DNA of 64,000 bases from Kovacikia minuta CCNUW1 (GCF_020091585.1 NZ_CP083582.1:1302001-1366000), one strand, 5' to 3'. Positions 27,848-37,604 are shown, numbered from the stretch's first letter. The notes: a model not told the origin generated them from the sequence alone. Numbers and translations: made by a program.

Positions 27848-27940
27848 GCTAAAAAGGCGAAAGGCGAAAGGCGAAAGAAGAGGATGGAGGAGATGGGAAT
27901 GGGGTAAGAAGGAAGCGATGGATGATGAGATAAATTTTTA
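27848..27940. repeat. short AGGCGAA tandem repeats
   Basis: AAGGCGAAAGGCGAAAGGCG lies just after the kinase gene, followed by purine-rich GGAGATGG repeats. It is another intergenic heptamer repeat tract; no gene lies in it. Confidence 0.5.
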
Positions 27941-27944
27941 TCCT

Positions 27945-28907
27945 TTATTCTTGAGCCTTTATCCTTTCCCTCCCCCCTTCTAATTTCGCTGCTAGCCAGT
28001 CCAACATCAATTGATTCACTTCCTCTGGGGATTCGTCGTGAAGGCAATGTCCAGCGTTGTCAATTTCAATCAGGGTCAACCTGGGGTTGTACTTGACAAA
28101 CAAGGGAGCCAGTTTGGGCGGTACCATTTTGTCTTTTTTCCCCCACAGCAGCAGGATGGGGATTTCCAGTTTGGGTAAAAGGGTTCTGGCGGCGTAGTCA
28201 AGTTTAGAAGCTCTTTTGGACAGAACCATTGCCCGTAAAGCTTTAACAGAACCCCGATCGAAGGCAGGAACGGACAGAATTTCCAGCAACTCTTCGGTAA
28301 TTGTGTGGGGATGGGTGTATGCCTGTTTTGCCCAGAGCTTGATAAAACCAGGGCTGCGAATTAGCCGGAAAAGGGGACCAAATACGAGGGGGAAGGTGAA
28401 AATGCCGATCGCCAGCTTCAGCAGGGGGCGAGCCAGAAAAGCGAGGGGCTTCATTGCCTGCTGCATCCACTGGGCATAGTCCAGCACCGAGGAGTCGGGC
28501 AGATTCAACAGCACAATCCCTTTTACCATTTCTGGATAGAGGGCGGCGACCGCTAGACAAACCAGCGAACCATTTGAGTTGCCCACCAGTACAGCAGGCT
28601 TGTTAACAAAGGTTTTCCAAAAATCGTAGACCTGCGCTGCCCAAAAAGTAGCATCATAGGCAGCCACAGCTTTCTCTGACGCGCCAAACCCCAGCAGATC
28701 CAGGGCATAAACGGTATGCTGCTGTGCCAACTCCGGCATGTTGTTACGCCAGTGCCCGATCGAGGCTCCAAATCCATGCAGCAAAATGAGCGGTGTATCA
28801 CCTTCAGGATTGGTTGATCGGAGGTAGGTATAACGAGTCTGCCAACCCCGCCAGACCCAATCCCGCTGATTGCCCACCCGCTGCCGCCAAGGGAGAGAAC
28901 TTGCCAC
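27945..28907 (-). CDS. alpha/beta-fold hydrolase
   Basis: A 320-residue soluble hydrolase. The oxyanion motif LLHGFGASIGHW lies near residue 43, the nucleophile elbow is GNSNGS near residue 110, the acid is Asp in WGKKDKMVPP, and the histidine is in DNAGHCLHDE near residue 285. Together these give a complete Ser-Asp-His triad. The lid between the elbow and the acid is hydrophobic, as in esterases acting on lipophilic substrates. The substrate is unknown; related cyanobacterial and plastid enzymes include pheophytinase-like esterases, but this one is not assigned. ATG 28907 is used. Confidence 0.88.
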   Translation of the reverse strand: MASSLPWRQRVGNQRDWVWRGWQTRYTYLRSTNPEGDTPLILLHGFGASIGHWRNNMPELAQQHTVYALDLLGFGASEKAVAAYDATFWAAQVYDFWKTFVNKPAVLVGNSNGSLVCLAVAALYPEMVKGIVLLNLPDSSVLDYAQWMQQAMKPLAFLARPLLKLAIGIFTFPLVFGPLFRLIRSPGFIKLWAKQAYTHPHTITEELLEILSVPAFDRGSVKALRAMVLSKRASKLDYAARTLLPKLEIPILLLWGKKDKMVPPKLAPLFVKYNPRLTLIEIDNAGHCLHDESPEEVNQLMLDWLAAKLEGGRERIKAQE

Positions 28908-28959
28908 AATTGCTCAAACCATTAACGCTTACTCTTCTTGATTCTAGTGCTTGAGAAGG

Positions 28960-29103
28960 GTGGTAGGTGGTAGGGAAAGGATAAAGGATGAAGGATAAAA
29001 ACTATCTTCATCACTCTCTCACTCCCCTTCCTCCCCTCTCCTATCTCCCTCACCTTTCCCATCACCCCACACCCCCACACCCCACACCCCACACCCCACC
29101 ACC
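28960..29103. repeat. STRR region with CACCCCA heptamers
   Basis: The gap between the TPR gene and the hydrolase gene contains AAGGATA/AAGGATG units followed by pyrimidine-rich DNA ending in repeated ACACCCC units up to 29100. This is the same class of intergenic heptamer repeat seen elsewhere in the window. Confidence 0.6.
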
Positions 29104-29104
29104 A

Positions 29105-29485
29105 TCATGGTTTCAGGTTCTCTTTCTTGCGCTCCGCATCTTTTAGCAGAAAACGGATGTTGGGATTGTCGGGGTCAAGTTGGAGGGCTTGATGATACAG
29201 GGCAATTCCTTCACCAATTTTGTTTTGCTGAATCAGTGCTTCTGCCAGGACGATATAGGGACGGGGATCATCGGGATTATGGGTAATCGCTTGCCGATAA
29301 AGGGCGATCGCTTCATCCATCTGGTTCCGTCGGATCAGCAAACCGCCCAGGCGTTTGTAGGCAATCACATTTGTCGGGTCGATTTGAAAAATCTGACGGC
29401 AGATTGCTTCCGCCTGAGTCAGGTCTCCTGCATCCTGGGCTGCATCTGCTTGCTGAAGTAACTGTTCAACCTCAAACTCGATCAT
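29105..29485 (-). CDS. tetratricopeptide-repeat protein
   Basis: A 126-residue all-helical protein with three TPR units: DAGDLTQAEAICRQIFQIDP, RRNQMDEAIALYRQAITHNP and QQNKIGEGIALYHQALQLDP. Such repeats mediate protein-protein binding. There is no signal or membrane segment. The stop lies right after the heptamer repeat tract. ATG 29485 is used. It may be co-transcribed with the hydrolase gene on the same strand, but a 200-bp repeat region separates them. Confidence 0.85.
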   Translation of the reverse strand: MIEFEVEQLLQQADAAQDAGDLTQAEAICRQIFQIDPTNVIAYKRLGGLLIRRNQMDEAIALYRQAITHNPDDPRPYIVLAEALIQQNKIGEGIALYHQALQLDPDNPNIRFLLKDAERKKENLKP

Positions 29486-29826
29486 TGGCTTCTATGTTTA
29501 ACGTTCGGGGCAAAGAAAGCACTCCAATTCTAGTCTGTTTGAATTGGACTTTAGACAATTAACTCGGACTTTTGTCTTTAGCCTTTATTGTTAGAGACTG
29601 GTTAGGAAATGCATCTGACTCCTGGCACCATTCTGCTACCTGAATGGGGTTTCACTAGAAAGAAGTAGAAGCCACAGTCAAGGCATTGTTAAAGCAAGGG
29701 ATGATATCCTGTAAGCGGAGCGCCCGTGTGACTGCCCCTTATGGGTGAAACAGTCACAGAGGAATGTCGTTAAGAATTTGTCACTGAATTCAGCAACAGC
29801 ACAATGAAAAGTGAGGTGTAAGGATA
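29486..29826. other. divergent intergenic region with a hairpin
   Basis: 340 bp between the leftward TPR gene and the rightward glycosylase gene. TGTGACTG (29727-29734) and CAGTCACA (29751-29758) form an 8-bp stem about 70 bp before the glycosylase start. No gene is seen. Confidence 0.4.
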
Positions 29827-30393
29827 GTGTCTGCTTTCCGCAAACCAACAAAAGAAGAAATTCAAGCTGCGGTCGGCAGGACGGTTTCAGATGTAATTGC
29901 GCCTGATTTACATATTTTGTTCTGTGGCATTAATCCTAGCCTTTACAGCGCAGTTGTGAATCATCATTTTGCACGTCCGGGCAATCGCTTTTGGAAAACG
30001 CTCCACGCAGCGGGTTTTACTGATCGCCTGCTCTCCCCGTTTGAAGACAACCTGCTGTTGCAACAGGGCTACGGCATTACCAACATTGTGGAGCGGGCAA
30101 CAGCAAGGGCAGATGAATTGGCGACAGAAGAGTTAGTCACAGGTCAGAAACAATTAGCAGCGAAGGTTCGGCATTACCGCCCCCGCTACCTTGCCATTTT
30201 GGGAATCAGCGCCTATCGCACGGCATTTCATCAACCCAAAGCCGTGATCGGACAACAACAGGAATTATTTCAGGGGGCCGTTATTTGGGTTTTGCCCAAT
30301 CCCAGTGGGTTAAATGCCAACTACCAAATAGATGATCTCAAACGAACCTATCGGGAATTGTTTGTTGCAGCCAAACCAGGTGAGCACGTTTGA
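29827..30393 (+). CDS. mug: G/U mismatch-specific uracil-DNA glycosylase (Mug/TDG)
   Basis: A DNA repair enzyme that removes uracil or thymine mispaired with guanine. The 188-residue protein has the family motif FCGINPSLYSA (about residue 34), with the catalytic Asn, and the second motif LPNPSGLNANY (about residue 158), which inserts into DNA. HFARPGNRFWKTLHAAG is also conserved. The start is GTG 29827 with AAGGAT upstream. It is not obviously linked in function to its neighbours. Confidence 0.9.
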   Translation: MSAFRKPTKEEIQAAVGRTVSDVIAPDLHILFCGINPSLYSAVVNHHFARPGNRFWKTLHAAGFTDRLLSPFEDNLLLQQGYGITNIVERATARADELATEELVTGQKQLAAKVRHYRPRYLAILGISAYRTAFHQPKAVIGQQQELFQGAVIWVLPNPSGLNANYQIDDLKRTYRELFVAAKPGEHV

Positions 30394-30559
30394 CGGTAAT
30401 CGGTTTTCCTTTTGCTGGTTCTACCTAGAGATGGACGGAGGGTAAAGCCAGTTCCTTTATTGTTGAATATGTTACAGAAATTATTTATCCATGTTCTAGC
30501 GTTAGCCATTAAGAGACGAACTTGGAAGACAAATTAGGAGAGATTTTAGGCACAGCAAC

Positions 30560-31669
30560 ATGACATTATCTTCGAGTCTCGATCGCTTATTTTTGGGGAC
30601 GTCAAAAGCATCATCTAATTTTCAGTTCTCCAATTACAGGGAAGCAGAACAACAGTTCACTCACCTTTTGGAAACTGAAAATTTAGATTCTCAAATCATT
30701 ACTCAACCAGAACTGGCAGGTGATTTTGAAGCGGCACTTTCTCATGCGTTGAAATTCGCTTATAAGGAAGAGTCTGAAGCAGCCGATATAGACGCGGCAC
30801 ACTTATTTTTGCAGCGCACTCTTTACCGCATCAATCGGCTCAATCTGTTCTGGTATGACGATTTGCAGTCCTATGAAAATGAACGATCGATTTATTTGCA
30901 GTGGATACGCGATCGCATTGAATCTGTCTGGCAGGCATGGGAACTGGCACAGATGGATGTCGCCCAGCTGCAACAACTGGATGTAAACCAAGCACTGATT
31001 GAACGGGGTGAAGCTGATCTAAATCCACCGATTACGGAGCATAAACGCTATTTGCGTGAGCAAATGACGGTCGAGGGGTACAAGCATTTATTAGCGATCG
31101 CATCCCTGGATGGCTTGGTAGAAGCCAGCCGTATGTCACGAATTTTGGGAGGTGCCAGCAATGAAGTGCAGGCAACGTTGATTCGTGTGTTGCTGGAGGA
31201 ATATGGCAACGGGCGTTTGAACCGCAAACACTCTACCTTTTTTGCTCAGATGATGGCGGAATTGGGTTTAAGGACTGAACCAGAAGCCTACTTTGATTGG
31301 GTTCCCTGGGAAGTTCTGGCATGCATCAACCACAACTTTCTATTAACAGAATGTAAGCGTCACTTCCTGCGCTATAACGGCGGGTTGACGTACTTTGAAA
31401 TTGCAGGTCCGTCCATTTACACGGACTACATGCTTGCCGCAGAGCGCTTAAATCTTTCAGGTACCGCAATGGGCTACTGGGAACTCCACATTCGGGAAGA
31501 CGAGCGGCATGGCGCGTGGATGCTGCAACAGGTGGCATTGCCCCTGGTAGAGCAATACCCAAATGATGCCTGGGAACTTCTGTTGGGCTACGACCAGGAG
31601 AAGTGGCTTGGCGATCGGGCGGGGGCGGCTGTTGTTCGGGCTGTAAAACAGGCAGAGCAAGTTTCTTAG
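30560..31669 (+). CDS. iron-containing redox enzyme, haem-oxygenase-like fold
   Basis: A 369-residue protein of the iron-containing redox enzyme family (haem-oxygenase-like dimetal oxidases). The metal ligands are expected from EEYGNGRLNRKHSTFF (about residues 214-229) and HIREDERHG (about residues 312-320), with an N-terminal helical domain of unclear role. Members perform oxidative cleavages such as oxidative decarboxylation or C-C/N-O chemistry in natural product pathways. The substrate here is unknown. A methyltransferase gene starts 80 bp downstream on the same strand, which suggests a small biosynthetic pair. Confidence 0.8.
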   Translation: MTLSSSLDRLFLGTSKASSNFQFSNYREAEQQFTHLLETENLDSQIITQPELAGDFEAALSHALKFAYKEESEAADIDAAHLFLQRTLYRINRLNLFWYDDLQSYENERSIYLQWIRDRIESVWQAWELAQMDVAQLQQLDVNQALIERGEADLNPPITEHKRYLREQMTVEGYKHLLAIASLDGLVEASRMSRILGGASNEVQATLIRVLLEEYGNGRLNRKHSTFFAQMMAELGLRTEPEAYFDWVPWEVLACINHNFLLTECKRHFLRYNGGLTYFEIAGPSIYTDYMLAAERLNLSGTAMGYWELHIREDERHGAWMLQQVALPLVEQYPNDAWELLLGYDQEKWLGDRAGAAVVRAVKQAEQVS

Positions 31670-31748
31670 TTTAATTTCGGTGTATCTCCCTTCAGGTTGG
31701 CATGCATGTCACCCTTATCTTCTGCATTCATTCAATACTCCTACCACA

Positions 31749-32492
31749 ATGAAAGAAGCACTTTTAGACTTAAATAGCGCCATTAAATCCTACTCCCCTA
31801 ACGAAGTTTTCTTTTGCCCGGAGGAGTCCCAATTCTATGCTCAATGCCTGGAAAAAATGGCATTGAACCATTGCACTCCAACGGATTCTGTTGTTGAATT
31901 TGGTGCCGGGGATGGCAGCCCGGTGATTAGCTGTTTATTGAAAATTAACTTTGATGCGACTGTTTCTGGTTACGAACTCAATCCATCTGCCTGCGAAATT
32001 GCCGAATCCAGGATTGAACAATACCAGCTCAGTAGCAAATACAAAATTTACAATCAGTGTTTTTTCAAAAATGCTCCCGCTGAGGCCAGCTATCTAATTG
32101 CAAATCCTCCCTATCTTCCCGCACCCGATGAGGATCTTTACATGCCGTCTCTCCACGGAGGACTCGACGGGGCAACCATTACTAAGCAGCTGTTATCGAT
32201 CGGTTGCAAGAATGTATTTTTAATGATTTCAGCTTATTCAAATCCCGTGGAAACCGTTGAATACGCGATCGATCAGGGTTATCAAATTGTAGATTTTATG
32301 ATTTCTCCCCTGAAGTTTGGCTACTACAGCCGGGAACCGAAAGTCAAAAACACGATTGCCGATCTTCGAAAAAACCGCAAAGCTTTCTATTCTCGAAACA
32401 TTTATTTCCTGGCTGGCGTTTTGTTTAGGCAAAAGAATGACCTGGATCTGGATCTTTCCACGGAATTCTTGAAGGTGATGACATCCCTGTAA
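31749..32492 (+). CDS. SAM-dependent methyltransferase (HemK/N6-adenine-type motif)
   Basis: A 247-residue class I methyltransferase. Motif I is VVEFGAGDGSPV (about residue 46), and the catalytic tetrapeptide NPPY appears as ANPPYLPAPDE (about residue 119). NPPY is found in enzymes that methylate amide or amino nitrogens, such as PrmC or DNA adenine methylases. The frame extends to 31680, but ATG 31749 (MKEALLDLNSAI) is the better start. Its closeness to the dimetal oxidase gene suggests shared substrate processing, which is inference. Confidence 0.78.
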   Translation: MKEALLDLNSAIKSYSPNEVFFCPEESQFYAQCLEKMALNHCTPTDSVVEFGAGDGSPVISCLLKINFDATVSGYELNPSACEIAESRIEQYQLSSKYKIYNQCFFKNAPAEASYLIANPPYLPAPDEDLYMPSLHGGLDGATITKQLLSIGCKNVFLMISAYSNPVETVEYAIDQGYQIVDFMISPLKFGYYSREPKVKNTIADLRKNRKAFYSRNIYFLAGVLFRQKNDLDLDLSTEFLKVMTSL

Positions 32493-32646
32493 GAGCAACA
32501 TGCAGATGTTGGGGAATGTCTGTAGGGGCGGGTTTAGTCCGTACCGATTTATCTAAACCAACAATCTCAACAAAACCCGCCCCTTCGATTGTCCGCATTT
32601 GCCCAGAAGTTCATTTCAATCGGTATCACAACTGATCTAGAGCATC

Positions 32647-32733
32647 GGTACAGTATTTCGAGAAACCGGGTTTCTGGTGAGGATATTCAACAAAACTTGA
32701 GCATCTCAGAGAAGAAACCCGGTTTCTGTACCG
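32647..32733. repeat. MITE-like element with nested palindromes
   Basis: Outer arms CGGTACAG (32647-32654) and CTGTACCG (32726-32733) enclose two near-palindromes, AGAAACCGGGTTTCT (32661-32675) and AGAAACCCGGTTTCT (32713-32727). Just upstream GGGGCGGGTTT (32523-32533) pairs with AAACCCGCCCC near 32574-32584. The set looks like a non-autonomous dispersed repeat between convergent genes. Confidence 0.55.
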
Positions 32734-32769
32734 GCGTTCCAGGGTCGCTATCGCTAAGCGCTAATTGCT

Positions 32770-35622
32770 TTACTTCTGGGATGTAGAAACAGGTGGTCCC
32801 GCAGTGACAACAACGATGCGATCGGGATGCAATAATTCCTGCACAACCTGATTTACCTGCTGCGGAGTAACAGCAGCAATCTTGTTAGGAAACTGCTGAA
32901 TTTCATCCGCACTTAATCCGTATACGGCATTCATGAGAATTGTGCTGGCAAGGCTGTCTGGGTCTGCCAATTCAACCGGGTAGCTGCTGGTCAGCGATCG
33001 CTTTGCCGTTGCCACCTCAGTTTCAGTGAACCCCTGCTCCCGGATTTGCTTCAACAGACTAAGGGTACTGGCGATCGCCTTATCCGCATCTTCGGGTGCT
33101 GTTTGCATACTAATGAGAAAGGGACCGGGATGCATCCCTGCCTGGAACCCGCTGTAGATGCCATAGGTCAGCCCCTGGCGATCGCGAATTTCCGTTCCCA
33201 ATCGGCTCGACAAGGTATCGCCCCCAAGAATTTGGTTTAACACCAGTGCTGCATAGTAACGGGGATCTTTACGATCGATCGCGTTGTAACCCATCAAGGT
33301 AATGGATTGAGTTTTACCTGGCAACGTAGGGTTCAAGCGCACGTTCGATTTTGGTAAAGGAACCTGCGGGAACACCAGGTTAGGAGCCTCCTTGCCCGTC
33401 TGCCACTGACCGAGATCCTGATTCAGCAATGCCCGCACCTGGGCAGGATCAAAATCTCCCATAAGGGTCAGGATGGTGGTATCCGGGCGATAGTGTTCCT
33501 CATAGAACCGCACCACATCATCCCGCTTAATTTGGGTCAGACTCGCTTCCGTTGGGAAGGTATAAAAGGGGTGGTTCTCTGGATAAATGGTTTGCTGAAA
33601 CACCTTTCGCGCCAACCAGGAGGGATTATCCAATTGTTGCTTCAGTCCAATTAGTGCTCGTTTGCGGCTAAGTTCCAGTTCATCACTGGGAAAACTCGCA
33701 TTCTGCAAAACATCGGACAGGATTTGGGTCAACGTCGGCAAATCGCTTGCCAGCGCGCTACCGGAGACCCCAACCCCCTCCCGGTTGGCGCTAAAGTTCA
33801 AACTGGCTCCCCGGTTTTCCAGGGCTTTGGCAAGCGTCAACGCATCCCTGGTTTTTGTCCCGTTCATCAAATTGCTGGCGGTCAGGCTTGCTAACCCGGA
33901 GTTCTGGGGTTGGTCAAATGAGCTACCTGCTTGAATAAATCCACTCAGGGTTACGGTTGGGGTGCTGCGATCGGGAAGCAGCAATACGTGTAAACCATTT
34001 GCTAAGGTCAACTTTTCGGGCAACGGCTGATTGGTGGAATTGCCCGTTGGGTTGAGTGGAGGTAAATATTTTGCCACTTCTGCTGGGTCAACAGGAGCGC
34101 CAGGGCTAAAGTTTTCAGCGGTTTGGGAGAAGTTACCTGAGCTGGTTCCGGGTTTGCCGTTGAGTTGAGTTGGTTCAAAGAAGCCAACGGTGCGATTAGT
34201 GGGTGCCAGGTAGGTGCGGGCAACCTTCTGCACGTCGGCAGCCGTAACCTTGGAAATCGCAGCTAACAGGCGATCGGTATAACGATAATCCCCGGTCGTT
34301 GTTTGGTCATCCCCTAACTGTTGTGCCTGACTGGCAATATCCCGGTTTCGCAGAATGATAGAAGCCCGAAGCTGGGTCTTTGCCCGATTCAATTCTTCCT
34401 GAGTTACGCCCTGATCACGCAAGTCAGCCAGGGTTTTCTGCAATACCTGATCAATCTGGGACAGTTCCTTGCCGGGAGCCGCTGTGACTGAAAATTCATA
34501 CCATCCTGCCCCAATTAAGTTCGCGGCATATCCGCCCGCATCGCTAGCCAACCCCGTTTCCACCAAAGCCTGATACAACCGAGAACTCCGCCCCCCAGTG
34601 AGAATGTAGTCCATGACCTGTAAGGCTGCCACATCAGGGCTTTTGGCATCAGGCAGGGGATAAACTTCATTTAATAGGGCAGCACTTCCCGGTTCCTTCA
34701 GCACGATCGGTGATTTTGCAGCCGCCTGACGCGAGGGTTTAGATTGTCCAGTCGGTTTGGCATTGGGTAGAGGTGCTGTTGCTTTGGGTATCTGACCAAA
34801 GGTTTCTTTCACTAATGCCAGGGTTGGTTCCGTCTTAAAATTACCAACGATAATGAGGGTTGCGTTGTCCGGACGATAAAACGTTTGGTAATAGTCCCGC
34901 ACCTGTTCCACGGTGAATTGCTGCACATCTGCTTTCGTCCCTCCCACAGGCAAGCCGTAGGGGCTGTTAGGGAAAGCGGATTTCATCACAGCACGACCCA
35001 GACGGTAGTTTGGGCTATTTTCGTAGCCTTGCAGTTCCGAAATCACCACCCGCTTTTCACTGGCAAGCTCTTTATCCCCAATCAGCGAATTCTGCATGCG
35101 ATCGGCTTCCAGCAGCAGCAACGCCTTAAGCTTGTCCTCTTCAACGGTGCCAAAGTAGGCAGTCTGGTCATAGCTGGTAAAGGCATTGGAATCGCTTCCC
35201 AAGGCGCTGAAAAATCGCCCAAATTGAATCGGTCGGGCTTTAGTGCCCTTAAACATTAAATGCTCAAGTTGGTGGGCAATCCCATTAATCCCTGGTGTTT
35301 CGTCCCGTGACCCGACCCGATACCAAATCTGCACAGTCACCACCGGAGCAGTATCCACCTCCTTCGTCAGCACAGTCAGGCCATTGTCTAAAACAGTCTT
35401 GCGAACATTCTCAGTTAAGGAAACCGATGGACTGGTGGTGGTATCAGAAGGTTTAACCGATTCAGTAGCCTGAATGGTATTCTTCCTGGTCTCTGGCTGA
35501 GATATTGTCTGAGAGTCCGTTTGGGATACAGCAGGTGATCCAGACAGCAGAACCAGCAGCAAACAAAGGCTAAACCAGAAACCAGGCATACCGAAACGAC
35601 GAAACAATGTAGTAAGTAACAT
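32770..35622 (-). CDS. M16 family zinc metallopeptidase (insulinase-like), double-length
   Basis: A 950-residue exported peptidase. After a signal-type hydrophobic N-terminus (residues about 12-33) there is a first M16 domain with the inverted zinc motif HQLEH (His117, Glu120, His121) and the distal ligand in EKRVVISELQGYEN. A second M16-like half (from about residue 500) lacks the HxxEH motif, as usual for the inactive half that closes the chamber. It probably degrades peptides in the periplasm. ATG 35622 is used. It stands alone, with repeats on both sides. Confidence 0.9.
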   Translation of the reverse strand: MLLTTLFRRFGMPGFWFSLCLLLVLLSGSPAVSQTDSQTISQPETRKNTIQATESVKPSDTTTSPSVSLTENVRKTVLDNGLTVLTKEVDTAPVVTVQIWYRVGSRDETPGINGIAHQLEHLMFKGTKARPIQFGRFFSALGSDSNAFTSYDQTAYFGTVEEDKLKALLLLEADRMQNSLIGDKELASEKRVVISELQGYENSPNYRLGRAVMKSAFPNSPYGLPVGGTKADVQQFTVEQVRDYYQTFYRPDNATLIIVGNFKTEPTLALVKETFGQIPKATAPLPNAKPTGQSKPSRQAAAKSPIVLKEPGSAALLNEVYPLPDAKSPDVAALQVMDYILTGGRSSRLYQALVETGLASDAGGYAANLIGAGWYEFSVTAAPGKELSQIDQVLQKTLADLRDQGVTQEELNRAKTQLRASIILRNRDIASQAQQLGDDQTTTGDYRYTDRLLAAISKVTAADVQKVARTYLAPTNRTVGFFEPTQLNGKPGTSSGNFSQTAENFSPGAPVDPAEVAKYLPPLNPTGNSTNQPLPEKLTLANGLHVLLLPDRSTPTVTLSGFIQAGSSFDQPQNSGLASLTASNLMNGTKTRDALTLAKALENRGASLNFSANREGVGVSGSALASDLPTLTQILSDVLQNASFPSDELELSRKRALIGLKQQLDNPSWLARKVFQQTIYPENHPFYTFPTEASLTQIKRDDVVRFYEEHYRPDTTILTLMGDFDPAQVRALLNQDLGQWQTGKEAPNLVFPQVPLPKSNVRLNPTLPGKTQSITLMGYNAIDRKDPRYYAALVLNQILGGDTLSSRLGTEIRDRQGLTYGIYSGFQAGMHPGPFLISMQTAPEDADKAIASTLSLLKQIREQGFTETEVATAKRSLTSSYPVELADPDSLASTILMNAVYGLSADEIQQFPNKIAAVTPQQVNQVVQELLHPDRIVVVTAGPPVSTSQK

Positions 35623-35998
35623 AGAGATATGGGCAAATCACCAAAGATGAACGATTCAAACCAGGGGCAAGGAACAGAACGCACCACATAATGAATTAAG
35701 ACTACACAGCGATCTTAGATCCTGGCGTTTGTCTTCTTTGTGTCTTTGGAGTGAAGACCAATTTTAACTTAATCGAAATGCCACAAAGATGCCCAGCTGT
35801 AAAATTGGGGAAAGCCGTAACGGCAAGAAAGATTAATCAAACAGCTTATAAAACTGTTTAGGAATGAGAACAAAATAAAATCCGTAATTTATCGGCAATT
35901 TGTAGAGGCTTAGCTTTCGGGCGAAAACCGTTAAGATGACCGATCGGCATACCTGCCAAAAGCTAAGCCCTTCGATCGGGTCGTGTCTGCCCAGTAGC
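35623..35998. other. non-coding stretch with an inverted repeat
   Basis: No gene is seen. GGCTTAGCTTT (35907-35917) and AAAGCTAAGCC (35959-35969) form 11-bp arms separated by about 40 bases. The region also holds the promoter of the peptidase gene. No riboswitch is recognised. Confidence 0.45.
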
Positions 35999-36769
35999 CT
36001 ATGCCGCCGGAGCGTGTTCCAGTTGGCAGTAGGGGCGGCTATAGCTGAGAGGCATCTCCAGGGAGTATTGCTCCAGCAATTCAGAATTGCTCAGAATCTT
36101 CTCAGTTTCACCGTCGTAGACAATTTCTCCCTGACTGAGGACAACGGTACGATCGCACAACTCCAGGGCCAGATCCAGATCGTGGGTTGCAATTAATTGG
36201 GTTAAGGGCAGGCTGTCTAACAAATGAATTAACTGACGACGGCTACGGGGGTCTAATTGGGCAGTCGGTTCGTCAAAGACGAGAATCTGGGGTTGCATTG
36301 CCAGTACGCCCGCGATCGCCACCCGTTTTTTTTCCCCACCTGACAGATTGTGGGCATTGCGCTCAGAAAAGTGCCTTGGCTCCAGCCCAACCGCGTGCAT
36401 TGCTTGATGGCAGCGATTGCCTATCTCTTCTCGACAACACCCCTGATTCATGGGACCAAACCCAATATCCTCCCAAACGGTTGGCATAAACAACTGGTCA
36501 TCTGGGTTCTGAAACACTAACCCAACAAAGTTACGAATATCCTTGAGGTGCTGCGGCTCCATCGGATATTCCCCAACAACGATCGTGCCCGCTTGAGGGA
36601 GCAAAATTCCATTAAAGTGCTGGAGTAGCGTCGATTTACCCGATCCATTTGCACCCACCAGTGCTACCCGTTCGGTGGCTTTGATCTGCAAATTAATTCC
36701 TGTCAAAGCCTGGGTACCGTCTGGATAGGTATAGCTAAGATTTTCGATTGAAATGGGGTTGTGGTGCAT
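35999..36769 (-). CDS. cbiO: cobalt/nickel ECF transporter ATPase CbiO
   Basis: The ATP-hydrolysing subunit of an energy-coupling factor importer for Co2+ or Ni2+. The 256-residue protein carries Walker A (GANGSGKST, about residue 39), the signature LSGGEKKRVAIAG and Walker B with ILVFDEPTAQLD, followed by the H-loop IATHDLDLAL. It is the last gene of cbiM-N-Q-O on the minus strand, 20 bp after cbiQ. Metal choice cannot be read from this subunit. Confidence 0.92.
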   Translation of the reverse strand: MHHNPISIENLSYTYPDGTQALTGINLQIKATERVALVGANGSGKSTLLQHFNGILLPQAGTIVVGEYPMEPQHLKDIRNFVGLVFQNPDDQLFMPTVWEDIGFGPMNQGCCREEIGNRCHQAMHAVGLEPRHFSERNAHNLSGGEKKRVAIAGVLAMQPQILVFDEPTAQLDPRSRRQLIHLLDSLPLTQLIATHDLDLALELCDRTVVLSQGEIVYDGETEKILSNSELLEQYSLEMPLSYSRPYCQLEHAPAA

Positions 36770-36789
36770 TCACTGAAACAGCTATGGAT

Positions 36790-37569
36790 CTATCGAACTA
36801 AGTAAACGGTCTGTCCCAGCAGAGCAAAAATCGCCGTCAGAGACAATGCCAAAATATCGCGGCGTCTACCTTTAGGCATCTCTCTTACGGGAGGTAAACC
36901 CTGGTAGCCCCGCGACAACATCGCCAGGTGTACCCGCTCTCCTCGCTCGTAGGTGCGGATAAACAAAGCGCCAATCATATTACCGACGACTAACCGTTGC
37001 CATCGGTTGCTGCTCATGAGATTACGAGAGATTGCTGCTCGACGCATTGAGTTGAACTCCTCAACTAGTACAGCAATGTAGCGGTACATCGATGCCAGAA
37101 TCGAAACCAGCAAAGGGGGCATCCTTAAAGCCGCCAGTGCCTGAAGTAATGCAGGCACCGATGTAGTTAGGGTCAGGATATTCAACAAAACTAAGGCTAA
37201 GAATGCCTTTAGGGTCACACTACCCAGGACGGTTAATCCGGTGGTTGTAATTTTGAACCAACCCCACTGCCATAGAACTTCTCCCCCTTCTCGAAATAAG
37301 GTGCCGATCAGCACCACCCCAATAAAAGCTGATTCCACAACCAATCGCTTGAGTAGAACAGGCACTGTTACCTGGCTGACCAGCAAAATTGTCAGAATGC
37401 CCAGCCCATAAAATGCCCAGGTTAGCCAATTTCCGTGGGGAGTAAGGACGATCGCCAGCAACAGCAACAGGACACAGAGAACTCGAGTTTGGGGAGTCAA
37501 TGTATGCCAGGGGGTTTGGCGCTTACTATCAACATCTAGATGAAACGCGCCAATATGCAGTAACAGCAT
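36790..37569 (-). CDS. cbiQ: cobalt/nickel ECF transporter transmembrane protein CbiQ
   Basis: A 259-residue coupling membrane subunit of the ECF importer. Several helices occur between residues 30 and 150. The coupling motifs appear as ARR-like MYRYIAVLVEEFNSMRRAAISRN and RTYERGERVHLAMLSRGYQG, which contact CbiO. It lies between the PDGLE gene and cbiO on the same strand. Confidence 0.92.
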   Translation of the reverse strand: MLLLHIGAFHLDVDSKRQTPWHTLTPQTRVLCVLLLLLAIVLTPHGNWLTWAFYGLGILTILLVSQVTVPVLLKRLVVESAFIGVVLIGTLFREGGEVLWQWGWFKITTTGLTVLGSVTLKAFLALVLLNILTLTTSVPALLQALAALRMPPLLVSILASMYRYIAVLVEEFNSMRRAAISRNLMSSNRWQRLVVGNMIGALFIRTYERGERVHLAMLSRGYQGLPPVREMPKGRRRDILALSLTAIFALLGQTVYLVR

Positions 37570-37604
37570 TCACTCAAGTTTCATGAATGGGACACGAGAG
37601 TAGT

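Noticed and set aside
32238-32501. Minus-strand frame of 87 residues
   Set aside because: It overlaps the end of the methyltransferase gene on the other strand.
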